From NCBI GenBank assembly GCA_046302815.1, contig JBKCHO010000088.1:1-23527 (forward strand): a DNA stretch of 23,527 bases, given 5' to 3'. A program made the position numbers and the translations under genes. Below are positions 16,151 through 23,527 of the stretch, piece by piece. The notes beneath the pieces are model-generated. The model made no database searches. It worked only from the letters and a program-made list of their open reading frames with translations, and was not told the DNA's origin. Each line of letters starts with the position of its first letter. Position 1 is the stretch's first letter. The DNA comes from JALRAP01 sp046302815 (GTDB taxonomy: Bacteria > Bacteroidota > Bacteroidia > AKYH767-A > OLB10).

Positions 16151-16761
16151 AAAAGCCCGTTCAGTTCAGCGTTAACACGGTTTACAATCATGCCTAGGTG
16201 CTCTGCATTATCGGCGAAATTAATTTCATCGATGTCGACCACTAGCATCTTACCGTGTTCATATCCTGAGATCCAAGCCTCATACCGCTCATTCAATCGC
16301 TTGAGATAATCAATGCGGATGGAGTTCTCGTATGCCCTTCCTCTTTTTTCGATTTGACGAACCAATGAGGGCACAGAGGCTCTTAAGTAAATTAACAAAT
16401 CAGGTGGCTTGATGAACTCTGTCATCAATTTGAAAAGATCTTGGTAATTATTGAAATCTCGAGTTGTCATCAGCCCCATAGCGTGCAAGTTGGGAGCAAA
16501 TATGAATGCATCCTCATAAATGGTCCTGTCTTGAATGATAGTCTTGCCACTCTTCATAATCTTGGCGACTTGATTGAATCTTGAATTCAAGAAGTAAATC
16601 TGGAGGTTAAATGACCACCTCTGCATATCTTCATAAAAATCATTCAAATATGGATTATCGTCTACATCTTCATAGTGAGGCTCCCACTTGAATTGCTTGG
16701 AAAGCAAAGTCGTCAATGTTGTTTTCCCGGATCCGATGTTACCGGCTATGGCAATATGCAT
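16147..16761 (-). CDS. Deoxynucleoside kinase (dAK/dCK type)
   Basis: 204 residues, normal for the bacterial deoxynucleoside kinase family, which phosphorylates deoxynucleosides in the salvage pathway using ATP. The P-loop GNIGSGKTT is at 7-15, the DRT motif (78-80) in IIQDRTIYED is the family's DRS-type sequence, and the arginine-rich lid is EKRGRAYEN (138-146). The preference for deoxyadenosine, deoxycytidine or deoxyguanosine cannot be read reliably. It is the last gene of the minus-strand run, 50 bases after the secreted hypothetical gene, so it might also have its own promoter. A second, more divergent member lies at the right end of the window. Confidence 0.92.
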   Translation of the reverse strand: MHIAIAGNIGSGKTTLTTLLSKQFKWEPHYEDVDDNPYLNDFYEDMQRWSFNLQIYFLNSRFNQVAKIMKSGKTIIQDRTIYEDAFIFAPNLHAMGLMTTRDFNNYQDLFKLMTEFIKPPDLLIYLRASVPSLVRQIEKRGRAYENSIRIDYLKRLNERYEAWISGYEHGKMLVVDIDEINFADNAEHLGMIVNRVNAELNGLF

Positions 16762-16811
16762 ATTATGATTACTTAAAGATGGGGAGTGCTAAAATAAGAA
16801 TAAATTTTTAA

Positions 16812-17603
16812 TCAAAAGTCGGAGTAATAAATCGTCTTGTCTTTAGCATAATACAAACGACCAACTACAACTCGAACATCCTTCACAGATTCTAGTCCCT
16901 TGTAAACCCATTTTGATCTAATACCCGTTTTCAAATCAAACCTATTCAAATGTGGAGGTTTCCAATAAAAGAGGTCGTTCTTGTAAATACCAGAAAAGGA
17001 TGTCGATTCATCCACAATCGTTCTCGAATAAGTTCCAAACTGATCGTATATTAACATGCCAACATCCAAAACCTTAACTACAAGCCAAGCGTCTTTCGCG
17101 TACAACCCTGATATTCTTTGAGACGGTTCCAAAAAAGAACTTGTTTTGGTCCCAATGGAAAGCACCTTGCCTTTTTGATTGAGTTGGATGGGTTCGCTTG
17201 TCAAGGAATTATAAAACCAATAACCAGGTCCATTTGATCTACATCCCCAAAAAGCCGAAGGATCTGAGATGTGATCGACCGTCCATTTTGAGGTCACACT
17301 TAATTGATTATCCAATTCCAAAACCGTGTAGAACGAGGGCAAATACAAAATCGGATTTAATGGATCAGAAACATCCAATGAACCAATAGGGCCCAATTCA
17401 CGAACACTAAAAGAGGCCATCTTTTGTCCATCTTCGCTGTATTTTCGGATCTCATATTTATCATAAACATATATCTGCTTTAAATCATCCACCTCCCATC
17501 CTTTATCATCATTTTTCAATACCAACACCGACTTCGGCTCTTGTCCATACGAATAGCAAGGAAGCCAAAGAAGCAATAATATCACAAAATAGGATCTAAT
17601 CAC
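16812..17603 (-). CDS. Secreted protein of unknown function
   Basis: 263 residues starting with a GTG at 17603 that overlaps the TGA of the GH3 gene by 4 bases (GTGA), which fixes the start and suggests coupled translation. A signal peptide (about 1-20, cleavage near YSYGQ) directs it out of the cytoplasm. No lipobox cysteine is evident. The mature part is beta-rich with repeated short strands (IYVYDKYEIRKYSEDGQ, MLIYDQFGTYSRTIV, LNRFDLKTGIRSKW, LYYAKDKTIYYSDF) and looks like a partial or small beta-propeller, but I see no regular repeat. No catalytic motif. The tight link with a cytoplasmic adenylating enzyme is curious, but no shared function can be derived from the sequence. Confidence 0.75.
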   Translation of the reverse strand: MIRSYFVILLLLWLPCYSYGQEPKSVLVLKNDDKGWEVDDLKQIYVYDKYEIRKYSEDGQKMASFSVRELGPIGSLDVSDPLNPILYLPSFYTVLELDNQLSVTSKWTVDHISDPSAFWGCRSNGPGYWFYNSLTSEPIQLNQKGKVLSIGTKTSSFLEPSQRISGLYAKDAWLVVKVLDVGMLIYDQFGTYSRTIVDESTSFSGIYKNDLFYWKPPHLNRFDLKTGIRSKWVYKGLESVKDVRVVVGRLYYAKDKTIYYSDF

Positions 17604-19123
17604 TTGTGGTTTTCCAATATTGAACTTAACACGCTTTCGAGCATGTTCCTTTCGTTTGACAATCTGGGAACCTTATGTTGTCCACCAAGCTTTTCCCTAT
17701 CTTTTAACCAATTATAAAAAGTGCCATTGGGAACATGACGAACAACAGGTGGTCGAAGCACCATGTCCTTGTGTCTCTTGGCCTCATAATCCGAGTTTCG
17801 ATGTTTCAACTCTTCATCCAACGCCATGGTAAACTTATCCAAATCCATCGGACATTCTTCAAATTCAACCAACCATTCATGGGCACCTGATTGCTTACCA
17901 GAATAGTAAATTGGACAAGCCGTATATTCTCGTACAACACATCCAGTTCTGGATGCAGCCATTGCGATAGCCTTTTCTGCATTGTCTACAATCAACTCCT
18001 CACCAAAAGCGTTAATGTAGTGAGCGGTTCTACCAGTTATTCGAATACGAAAAGGATTAGTGGAAGTAAAAGTAACCGTGTCACCAATTTTGTAACGCCA
18101 CAGTCCACCATTGGTTGAAATCACCAAGGCATATTGTTTTCCAATCTCAACCTCAGCCAAAGTAAGAACCTTAGGATTTGTTGAAGACAAATATTCCATG
18201 GGAATAAACTCATAAAAAATACCATAATCCAACATGAGCAATAGCTCATCGGAACCGTGTCTATCTTGGATACCGAAAAAGCCTTCAGAAGCATTGTATG
18301 TCTCGTAGTAATTCATTTTAGGATTGGAGATTATACCGGCGAATTGCTGACGGTATGGAACAAAACTCACAGCGCCGTGAGCGAAAAGCTCCAAGTTGGG
18401 CCAAACCTGTGAAATATCATCCTTTCCAGTAATTTCTAAGATACGATTTAATAAAACAAGGGTCCAAGAAGGTACTCCAGAGATGTTTGTTACATTTTCA
18501 TGAATGGTATTAAGTGCAATCTGTTCGATTTTTGCCTCCCACTCGTCCATTAGTGCTATAGACATATCGGGGGTTCGGAATACTTGAATCCACAAGGGCA
18601 GGTTTTGTATCAAAATAGCCGACAAATCACCGTATATGGCATTGCTATCGAAGGAACCTTCTTGATGACTGCCTCCCAAAGACAACAATTTGCCACTGAA
18701 TAAATTGGTTTCTGGATGATTGTTGCAATAAATGGAGAGCAAATCCTTTCCACCTTTGAAATGGCATTCTTGAAGCGACTCTTCTGTAACCGGTATGAAT
18801 TTGCTTTTATCGCTAGTGGTTCCGGATGATTTGGCATACCATTTTACTTCCGTATTCCAAAGTAGCCTTTGTTCTCCCGAACGCATCCGATTGATCCATG
18901 GTTTTAATGATTCATAATCTTGAATCGGAACCCGATCACGGTAATCTTGAATGGTTCTGATCCCAGCATAGTCATGCATTCTACCCCATTCACTGAACCT
19001 TCCAGCTTCGATGAGTTTACGAAACCAATCCTCCTGCATATCTATTGGATATTTGATAAACAGCTCGATTTGATGAATCCGCTGTTTCATGATCCAAGAG
19101 ATGATGGAATTTACAAAAGGCAT
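17600..19123 (-). CDS. GH3-family acyl-adenylating / amido-synthetase-like protein
   Basis: 507 residues, close to the usual length for bacterial GH3-family proteins. The three adenylation motifs of the family are present: SSGTTSDKSKF (99-109), YNASEGFFG (276-284) and LWRYKIGD (341-348), with a hinge segment GRTAHYINAFGEEL (364-377). In plants this family joins acids such as auxin or jasmonate to amino acids through acyl-AMP. In Bacteroidota it is widespread and generally annotated as GH3 auxin-responsive promoter family without a known substrate. It is likely cytoplasmic, with no signal peptide. It sits in a minus-strand run between the PolX gene (41-base gap) and the secreted hypothetical gene (4-base overlap). 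Confidence 0.9.
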   Translation of the reverse strand: MPFVNSIISWIMKQRIHQIELFIKYPIDMQEDWFRKLIEAGRFSEWGRMHDYAGIRTIQDYRDRVPIQDYESLKPWINRMRSGEQRLLWNTEVKWYAKSSGTTSDKSKFIPVTEESLQECHFKGGKDLLSIYCNNHPETNLFSGKLLSLGGSHQEGSFDSNAIYGDLSAILIQNLPLWIQVFRTPDMSIALMDEWEAKIEQIALNTIHENVTNISGVPSWTLVLLNRILEITGKDDISQVWPNLELFAHGAVSFVPYRQQFAGIISNPKMNYYETYNASEGFFGIQDRHGSDELLLMLDYGIFYEFIPMEYLSSTNPKVLTLAEVEIGKQYALVISTNGGLWRYKIGDTVTFTSTNPFRIRITGRTAHYINAFGEELIVDNAEKAIAMAASRTGCVVREYTACPIYYSGKQSGAHEWLVEFEECPMDLDKFTMALDEELKHRNSDYEAKRHKDMVLRPPVVRHVPNGTFYNWLKDREKLGGQHKVPRLSNERNMLESVLSSILENHK

Positions 19124-19164
19124 AATCTAGGTAAGTATATCTGCTAAGATAACAAATGGCTACC

Positions 19165-20844
19165 TTATTTTCGAGACATCAGCCAGGATTCAAAATCCGA
19201 CAAGGATTTGCTATTTAAAACCTTGTCAAAGACCAGACCGGCCTTCCTTGCAACCAAAACACCATATCGCATCATTGAAATACCCGAAGTGTGGTGTGCA
19301 TCCGGATTAATAGAAATCAATACCCCCTTTTCGGCAGCATATCCTATCCATCGCCAATCCAAATCAAGCCTGTATGGATGCGCATTCAGCTCAATGGCGA
19401 CTCCATTATTTGCACAGGCATCAATTACTTTTTCATGATTTATGGGATATCCTCTTCTAGAAAGCAGCAATCTTCCAGTAGGATGTCCCAAGATAGTAGT
19501 ATAAGGATTCTCAATTGCTTTCAAAAGCCTTTCCGTTGCCCTGTCTTCACTCATCGACAAACCGGAATGAATGGAGGCTACAATCAGGTCAAACGATGAC
19601 AGCACCTCGTCGGGATAATCCAGTGAGCCATCCGACAAGATATCAGATTCAATCCCTTTAAAAATCTTAAATGGGCTCAACTTGGAATTCAACTCATCTA
19701 TTTCAAGATGCTGCTTATGAATATCTTCCACGGAAAGCCCTCCGGCATAAAATGCCGACCTACTATGATCACAAATAGCGAAGTACTCCAAACCTAGACG
19801 CTTGCATTCCAGAGCCATTTCTTCCAATGTTGAAGCTCCGTCACTGTAGGTGCTGTGGTTATGAATACACCCTTTCAATTGGTTTTCTGAAATGAGCTGT
19901 GAGATCAGCTGAGGATCTTGGCATAACTGAAAGGAGTTTGTCAAATCTCGCATTTCAGGAGGGATGTAGTTCACAGATGCCTTTTGGAATATGGACTCTT
20001 CGCTATCACATGAAGCAAAATCAGAAATAGAACAAATTGATTTTTCTTTGAACCTATCCACAAATTCATCTGGACCGGTGGTTTCCATCAGGTTCCAATA
20101 AAACGAATCGGATTTTGATTTAATAATGACAGTTGGCTGGTTATTGGATTCAAACTTCCATTCGTCGACTTCTGTTCGTTTTATATTAAAACCCATGGAA
20201 GCCATTTTTTGAAAAACTGGCTCTAATTCATGATTCTCGCATGATGTAATAAACTCAATCTTTTGTATTAATTCGCAGCATCTTCTGAATTCCCCTGTTG
20301 GAATGAGCAATCCATAAAATCCTGATTGTCGCATTTGTTTCTCAAAATCCTTGCTGAATTCTTCTGCTTTAAAGTAATGAAACCAACCCTGCTGGGAGAT
20401 AATGAATTCCAAATTTGCTTTGATCTCCGACTGAGATTTTGCTCCAAAACCCTTCAGGGTAACAAGTCTATTTTCGTTGCAAGCATAAAGCAGCTCCCCA
20501 ATTGATTCGATACCCAACCCCTTCCAAAGAGCCGAAACCTTTTTGGGGCCTAATCCCTTAACCTTCAAAACATCCAAAATCCCTGGAGGGGTTTTCGAAA
20601 TTAAATCTGTATTGTCGGTTAAAAATCCAGTACCGCATATCTCTTGAATTTTGGCAGCTAGACTTTTTCCAATTCCCTTAATTCCCTCAAGAGACTCCCT
20701 GGAGTATTCACATACCTGAAAATCCAACCGACCGATAGTAAAAGCTGCATTTCTGTAAGCTTTTGATTTAAAATCGTTCTCCTGGTGCAACTCCATAAGA
20801 GCTGCTGTTTCATTAAATAGATCAGAAAGCTCACGGTTGGTCAT
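19165..20844 (-). CDS. polX: PolX-type protein with PHP nuclease domain and degenerate polymerase site
   Basis: 559 residues, near the usual ~570 of bacterial family X polymerases. Helix-hairpin-helix segments (LEGIKGIGKSLAAKI at 52-66, LKVKGLGPKKVSALW at 93-107, LKGFGAKSQSEI at 130-141) are intact. The nucleotidyltransferase motif, normally GSxRR followed by DxD, reads TGEFRRCCELIQKIEF (183-198), so the two catalytic Asp positions are Lys195 and Glu197, and the third Asp is not apparent near 237-243. The C-terminal PHP domain (about 326-545) keeps its metal ligands: HNH 328-330, CDH 358-360, Glu399, HSG 426-428, GHPTGR 453-458, NPDAHH 513-518. I infer a DNA-end or gap nuclease (3'-5' exonuclease-like) that no longer polymerises. 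It starts 8 bases after sppA. Confidence 0.88.
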   Translation of the reverse strand: MTNRELSDLFNETAALMELHQENDFKSKAYRNAAFTIGRLDFQVCEYSRESLEGIKGIGKSLAAKIQEICGTGFLTDNTDLISKTPPGILDVLKVKGLGPKKVSALWKGLGIESIGELLYACNENRLVTLKGFGAKSQSEIKANLEFIISQQGWFHYFKAEEFSKDFEKQMRQSGFYGLLIPTGEFRRCCELIQKIEFITSCENHELEPVFQKMASMGFNIKRTEVDEWKFESNNQPTVIIKSKSDSFYWNLMETTGPDEFVDRFKEKSICSISDFASCDSEESIFQKASVNYIPPEMRDLTNSFQLCQDPQLISQLISENQLKGCIHNHSTYSDGASTLEEMALECKRLGLEYFAICDHSRSAFYAGGLSVEDIHKQHLEIDELNSKLSPFKIFKGIESDILSDGSLDYPDEVLSSFDLIVASIHSGLSMSEDRATERLLKAIENPYTTILGHPTGRLLLSRRGYPINHEKVIDACANNGVAIELNAHPYRLDLDWRWIGYAAEKGVLISINPDAHHTSGISMMRYGVLVARKAGLVFDKVLNSKSLSDFESWLMSRK

Positions 20845-20852
20845 AGACCTGT

Positions 20853-22628
20853 TCAGTAACGAAGGTTTCCATTCAGATAACGAGCCTGAACTCCCCTCAT
20901 TCTTTGAATCTTAGAGGTTAAATCCAAAAACTCAGAACCAACTCCAAATTTGTCGCTCAAGCCCAATAAAGCTGACGCACCACTCATTTCATCTATAAGC
21001 TGCTTGAATGGATCCTTTGCTTCAGGGTAATTAACAACTCTGTAATTCTTCAATTTTGCTTTTTTGGAGGCTGCATCAATAGCATCTTGCAACCCACCCA
21101 AAGCATCAACCAAACCAAGCTTGTGGGCATCCACACCAGACCAAACCCGGCCCTGTCCGATTGAATCCACATCTGCCACGGAAATTCCTCTACCCTGAGA
21201 AACCTTTCCAATGAAGGTGCCATACACCTGTTCTACATAAGATTGAAGGATGCTTTTTTCAGACTCCGTCAAAGGTCTTGTCATAGAACCCATATCCGCA
21301 TAAGTACCTGTTGAATAGGTATCGATAGTTACACCAAGTTTATTCCTTAACATATCCTGCAAATTAAACATCAAACCAAAGACACCAATTGAACCTGTTA
21401 TGGTATTAGGTTGAGCAAAAATGGAATCAGCATTACAGCTGATATAGTAACCTCCGGATGCAGCTACATCGCCCATGGAAACCATTACAGGTTTCACCTT
21501 CCTACAAAGCTCCAGTTCGCGCCAAATGATATCAGAAGCCAAGGCATCGCCCCCTGGGGAATTCACTCTCAAAACCACAGCTTTGATCTTATCATCCATC
21601 CTTACCTTCCGAATTATCTTGGAAAAGCCTTCCCCACCTATCTCTTCTTCAACGCCCTTTCCAGCGACAATATCTCCCACTGCATAGATGACTGCAACTT
21701 TGTCCCTTGTAGGTTCTTTCTCAGGCCCTGGATCGGCTACTTTATGATAAGAGGAAATAGTGATAAGCTCCAAATCATCAAGATCCTTCTTTCCTGTTTT
21801 TTTGCAGAGCTCATCTAAAAACCCATCCTTGTATGCTAGCGTATCAACCATTCCATAACTTAAAGCATCTTTGGCGAACCGAATATTCAAATTGGATGCG
21901 AGTGAACTCAAAGTGTCTAAAGGTATTTTCCTGGAAGTTGAAACAGATTTCAAATAATGGCTCCAAAGTGCGTTCACATATGATGCCGTTTGAGCTCTGT
22001 TTTCATCACTCATTCTATCCAACATAAATGGCTCTACTGCGCTTTTGAACTTTCCATGTCTGATGATTTCAGGCTTCACTTCGAGCTTTTCCAATGACCC
22101 TTTGAAGAAAGGAATCGCGGCAGACATACCCCTGAAATCCAAGGCCCCCTCGGGGTTCATCCAAATCTTGTCTGAAACAGAGGCTAAATAATAGTCCCCT
22201 TGTCCATACACATCGGAGTAAGAGTAAATAAATTTCTTTGATTTTTTGAATTCGTCAAGGGCAACCCTAATTTCCTCCATGGTGGCCATACCAGCCCCCG
22301 CGGATGACACATCTAAATAAATTCCTTTGATGTTTGGGTCGCGGGAAGCCTTATCAAGACTTTCTAAAATCCGATCCAAACCCATTTTAGGTTTTAGGCT
22401 GAGAGACATAGGATTAATCCCAGAAAACGGATTTTCAGAATGCCTTTCTGCGATTTCCCCACTCAATTCAATATGAAGGATTGTCCCAGGTTCAACCTTG
22501 CCTGTTTTTCCGCCATCAGTAGATGCAACAATACCTACGACTAAAACTAAAAATAACAGAAAGATAAGAATGGTGCTTAGAAAAACACCCAGCATGGATG
22601 CAAGTACTGTTTTGAAGAACTGTTTCAT
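20853..22628 (-). CDS. sppA: Signal peptide peptidase SppA, 67K type
   Basis: 591 residues, a double-length SppA with two related domains, as in E. coli. One membrane anchor (about 10-36) places the bulk of the protein in the periplasm, where it degrades cleaved signal peptides. The catalytic pair is split between domains: Lys195 in HGKFKSAVEPF and Ser391 in GDVAASGGYY. NSPGGDALASD (356-366) is the C-terminal oxyanion region, and QPNTITGSIGVFG follows. It is the first gene of the minus-strand run to polX, GH3, the secreted hypothetical and the kinase. It is divergent from folK across 78 bases. A TATGTTTC on the minus strand (22667-22674) resembles the -7 box with one mismatch. Confidence 0.95.
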   Translation of the reverse strand: MKQFFKTVLASMLGVFLSTILIFLLFLVLVVGIVASTDGGKTGKVEPGTILHIELSGEIAERHSENPFSGINPMSLSLKPKMGLDRILESLDKASRDPNIKGIYLDVSSAGAGMATMEEIRVALDEFKKSKKFIYSYSDVYGQGDYYLASVSDKIWMNPEGALDFRGMSAAIPFFKGSLEKLEVKPEIIRHGKFKSAVEPFMLDRMSDENRAQTASYVNALWSHYLKSVSTSRKIPLDTLSSLASNLNIRFAKDALSYGMVDTLAYKDGFLDELCKKTGKKDLDDLELITISSYHKVADPGPEKEPTRDKVAVIYAVGDIVAGKGVEEEIGGEGFSKIIRKVRMDDKIKAVVLRVNSPGGDALASDIIWRELELCRKVKPVMVSMGDVAASGGYYISCNADSIFAQPNTITGSIGVFGLMFNLQDMLRNKLGVTIDTYSTGTYADMGSMTRPLTESEKSILQSYVEQVYGTFIGKVSQGRGISVADVDSIGQGRVWSGVDAHKLGLVDALGGLQDAIDAASKKAKLKNYRVVNYPEAKDPFKQLIDEMSGASALLGLSDKFGVGSEFLDLTSKIQRMRGVQARYLNGNLRY

Positions 22629-22694
22629 AGTTATTTAATATAAATTAATGGGTACTAATTTCGTAATAAATGAAACATAAAGGTTTTGAGTTGG

Positions 22695-22702
22695 TAAATT
22701 TG
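22695..22702 (+). promoter_or_regulatory. folK: -7 box candidate immediately before folK
   Basis: TAAATTTG is a full match to TAnnTTTG and ends only 4 bases before the folK ATG at 22707. If used, transcription would begin at or very near the ATG, giving a leaderless or nearly leaderless message. A matching -33 TTTG at 19-21 bases is not visible. Confidence 0.35.
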
Positions 22703-22706
22703 TCCT

Positions 22707-23219
22707 ATGGGACTTTTAGAGAATGAAGCCGTTTTGATTTTTGGAGGAAACATTGGAGATACGATTTGTATTTTCGAAAGTGCCATAACTGAAATTCAGA
22801 AAAACGGCTGTAAGATCTCAAATGCATCTTCGACCTACAGAACGGCTCCCTGGGGATTTACAGAACAAAGGCATTTCCTTAACAAGGTTTATCAGATTCA
22901 AACCGACTTAACACCATACCAGCTTTTTGAATTGACACAGTCCATAGAAAAAAATCATATGAAGTCGAAGTCATTCGACAATGGTCCACGAATTTTAGAC
23001 ATTGATATTCTTTACTTTGGAAATAAAATCATCGACCTGGATGATCTCAAAATACCACATCCCAGAATGCACCTACGAAGATTCAATCTGGCTCCTCTGC
23101 TAGAGATTCTCCCCGAACATAAGCATCCCATTACCGGATTATCCACTTCGAAAATGCTAGAAGCATGTGATGACGAATCCGAAATACAATTAATCGAAAC
23201 TAAAAGATGTACATCGTAA
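22707..23219 (+). CDS. folK: 2-amino-4-hydroxy-6-hydroxymethyldihydropteridine pyrophosphokinase
   Basis: 170 residues, full length for HPPK, which transfers pyrophosphate from ATP to the pterin alcohol in folate synthesis. The N-terminal LIFGGNIGD (10-18), TYRTAPWGF (43-51), HFLNKV (57-62), GPRILDIDILYFG (93-105, with metal-binding Asp98 and Asp100) and IPHPRMHLRRF (116-126) are all characteristic. The flexible loop that normally reads GRxRxxRWGPR reads KNHMKSKSFDNGPR, so the Arg equivalent to E. coli Arg82 is not present in an ungapped comparison, while Arg92 is kept as Arg95. The 3' end overlaps the start of the downstream kinase by 12 bases, an arrangement I recall from other Bacteroidota. 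Confidence 0.92.
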   Translation: MGLLENEAVLIFGGNIGDTICIFESAITEIQKNGCKISNASSTYRTAPWGFTEQRHFLNKVYQIQTDLTPYQLFELTQSIEKNHMKSKSFDNGPRILDIDILYFGNKIIDLDDLKIPHPRMHLRRFNLAPLLEILPEHKHPITGLSTSKMLEACDDESEIQLIETKRCTS

Positions 23220-23527
23220 TTGAAGGAAACATAGGTGCAGGAAAGACTTCACTGGTAAATCTCTTATGCCGTGAATGGAATGCTATTCCACTTTTAGAGG
23301 AATTTGCTGAAAACACATTTTTACCCAAGTTTTACCAAGATCCAAGCAAATTTGCTTTCCCGTTGGAATTATCATTTTTAGCTGCGAGGTTTAAACAAAT
23401 GAATGACTTGTTTTCCAACACCGAGCATAAACTGGTCATTTCAGATTACCACTTTCAGAAATGCCTGCTGTTTGCATCTGTTAACCTACCAGCTGATGAG
23501 CTTGAGCTATTTCGTGCATTCTTTACC
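23208..23527 (+). CDS. Deoxynucleoside kinase, 3' end missing
   Basis: The ATG at 23208 lies inside the last codons of folK in another frame and opens a reading frame that runs off the window after 106 codons. It begins MYIVIEGNIGAGKTSLVNLL, a P-loop (7-15) of the deoxynucleoside kinase family, followed by EEFAENTFLPKFYQD and the helix FAFPLELSFLAARFKQM. The position of the family's DRS-type motif reads ISDYHFQKC, lacking the Arg, unlike the kinase at 16147 which has QDRTIYED. I believe this SDYHF form is a recognised Bacteroidota subtype, but I rely on memory. The probable role is salvage of a purine deoxynucleoside. The overlap suggests translational coupling with folK. Confidence 0.88.

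Noticed and set aside
21411..21818. 135-codon plus-strand open frame opposite sppA
   Set aside because: It is a shadow of the sppA coding sequence, with no independent protein signature.
1..23527. New defence, phage or mobile system
   Set aside because: No transposase, integrase, restriction, toxin-antitoxin or CRISPR signature was seen; gene content and composition look like ordinary chromosome.

Overview
The window looks like a piece of a Bacteroidota chromosome, probably from the Flavobacteriales or a nearby order. I base this on two secreted proteins with type IX secretion (Por) C-terminal sorting domains (YPNP and FPNP motifs), a TolB-propeller/amidohydrolase fusion, a fused RibBA, a folK gene overlapping a deoxynucleoside kinase, weak or absent Shine-Dalgarno sequences before most starts, and promoter-like TAnnTTTG boxes. 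Genes are packed closely. No rRNA, tRNA, CRISPR array, insertion sequence or phage gene was found. Nearly all content is chromosomal housekeeping plus secreted proteins.

Layout. (1) 1-3619: the 3' part of a propeller-amidohydrolase enzyme, convergent with a hotdog acyl-CoA thioesterase. (2) 3732-7687: a tight plus-strand run (gaps of 5-6 bases) of a PNGase F-like secreted protein, a PabA/TrpG glutamine amidotransferase, a TlpA-like thioredoxin and a redoxin protein. It ends 3 bases from the convergent ribBA. (3) 8912-9453: the only long gene-free stretch, AT-rich, holding a promoter candidate for ribBA, a 61-base imperfect hairpin, duplicated short repeats and a strong terminator. (4) 13269-9454, minus strand: LptF/LptG permease followed by two GT4 glycosyltransferases, ending at that terminator. 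This is an envelope glycan or lipid transport operon. (5) 13341-14313: an uncharacterised protein convergent with a START-like (AHSA1) protein, their 3' ends overlapping. (6) 14477-16150: a secreted protein with seven repeats, probably a seven-bladed propeller. (7) 22628-16147, minus strand: sppA, a PolX-type protein, a GH3-family adenylating enzyme, a secreted protein of unknown role and a deoxynucleoside kinase. (8) 22707-end: folK overlapping a second, truncated deoxynucleoside kinase.

How it fits together. The biochemical themes are cofactor synthesis (RibBA, PabA, FolK), nucleotide salvage (two kinases), envelope building and maintenance (LptF/G, glycosyltransferases, SppA) and exported proteins with extracytoplasmic thiol chemistry (PNGase F-like protein, TlpA, redoxin). 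I did not find an obviously new defence or mobile system. The best leads are family members with altered active sites (PNGase F-like protein, PolX, FolK) and the structured non-coding stretch at 9251-9450.
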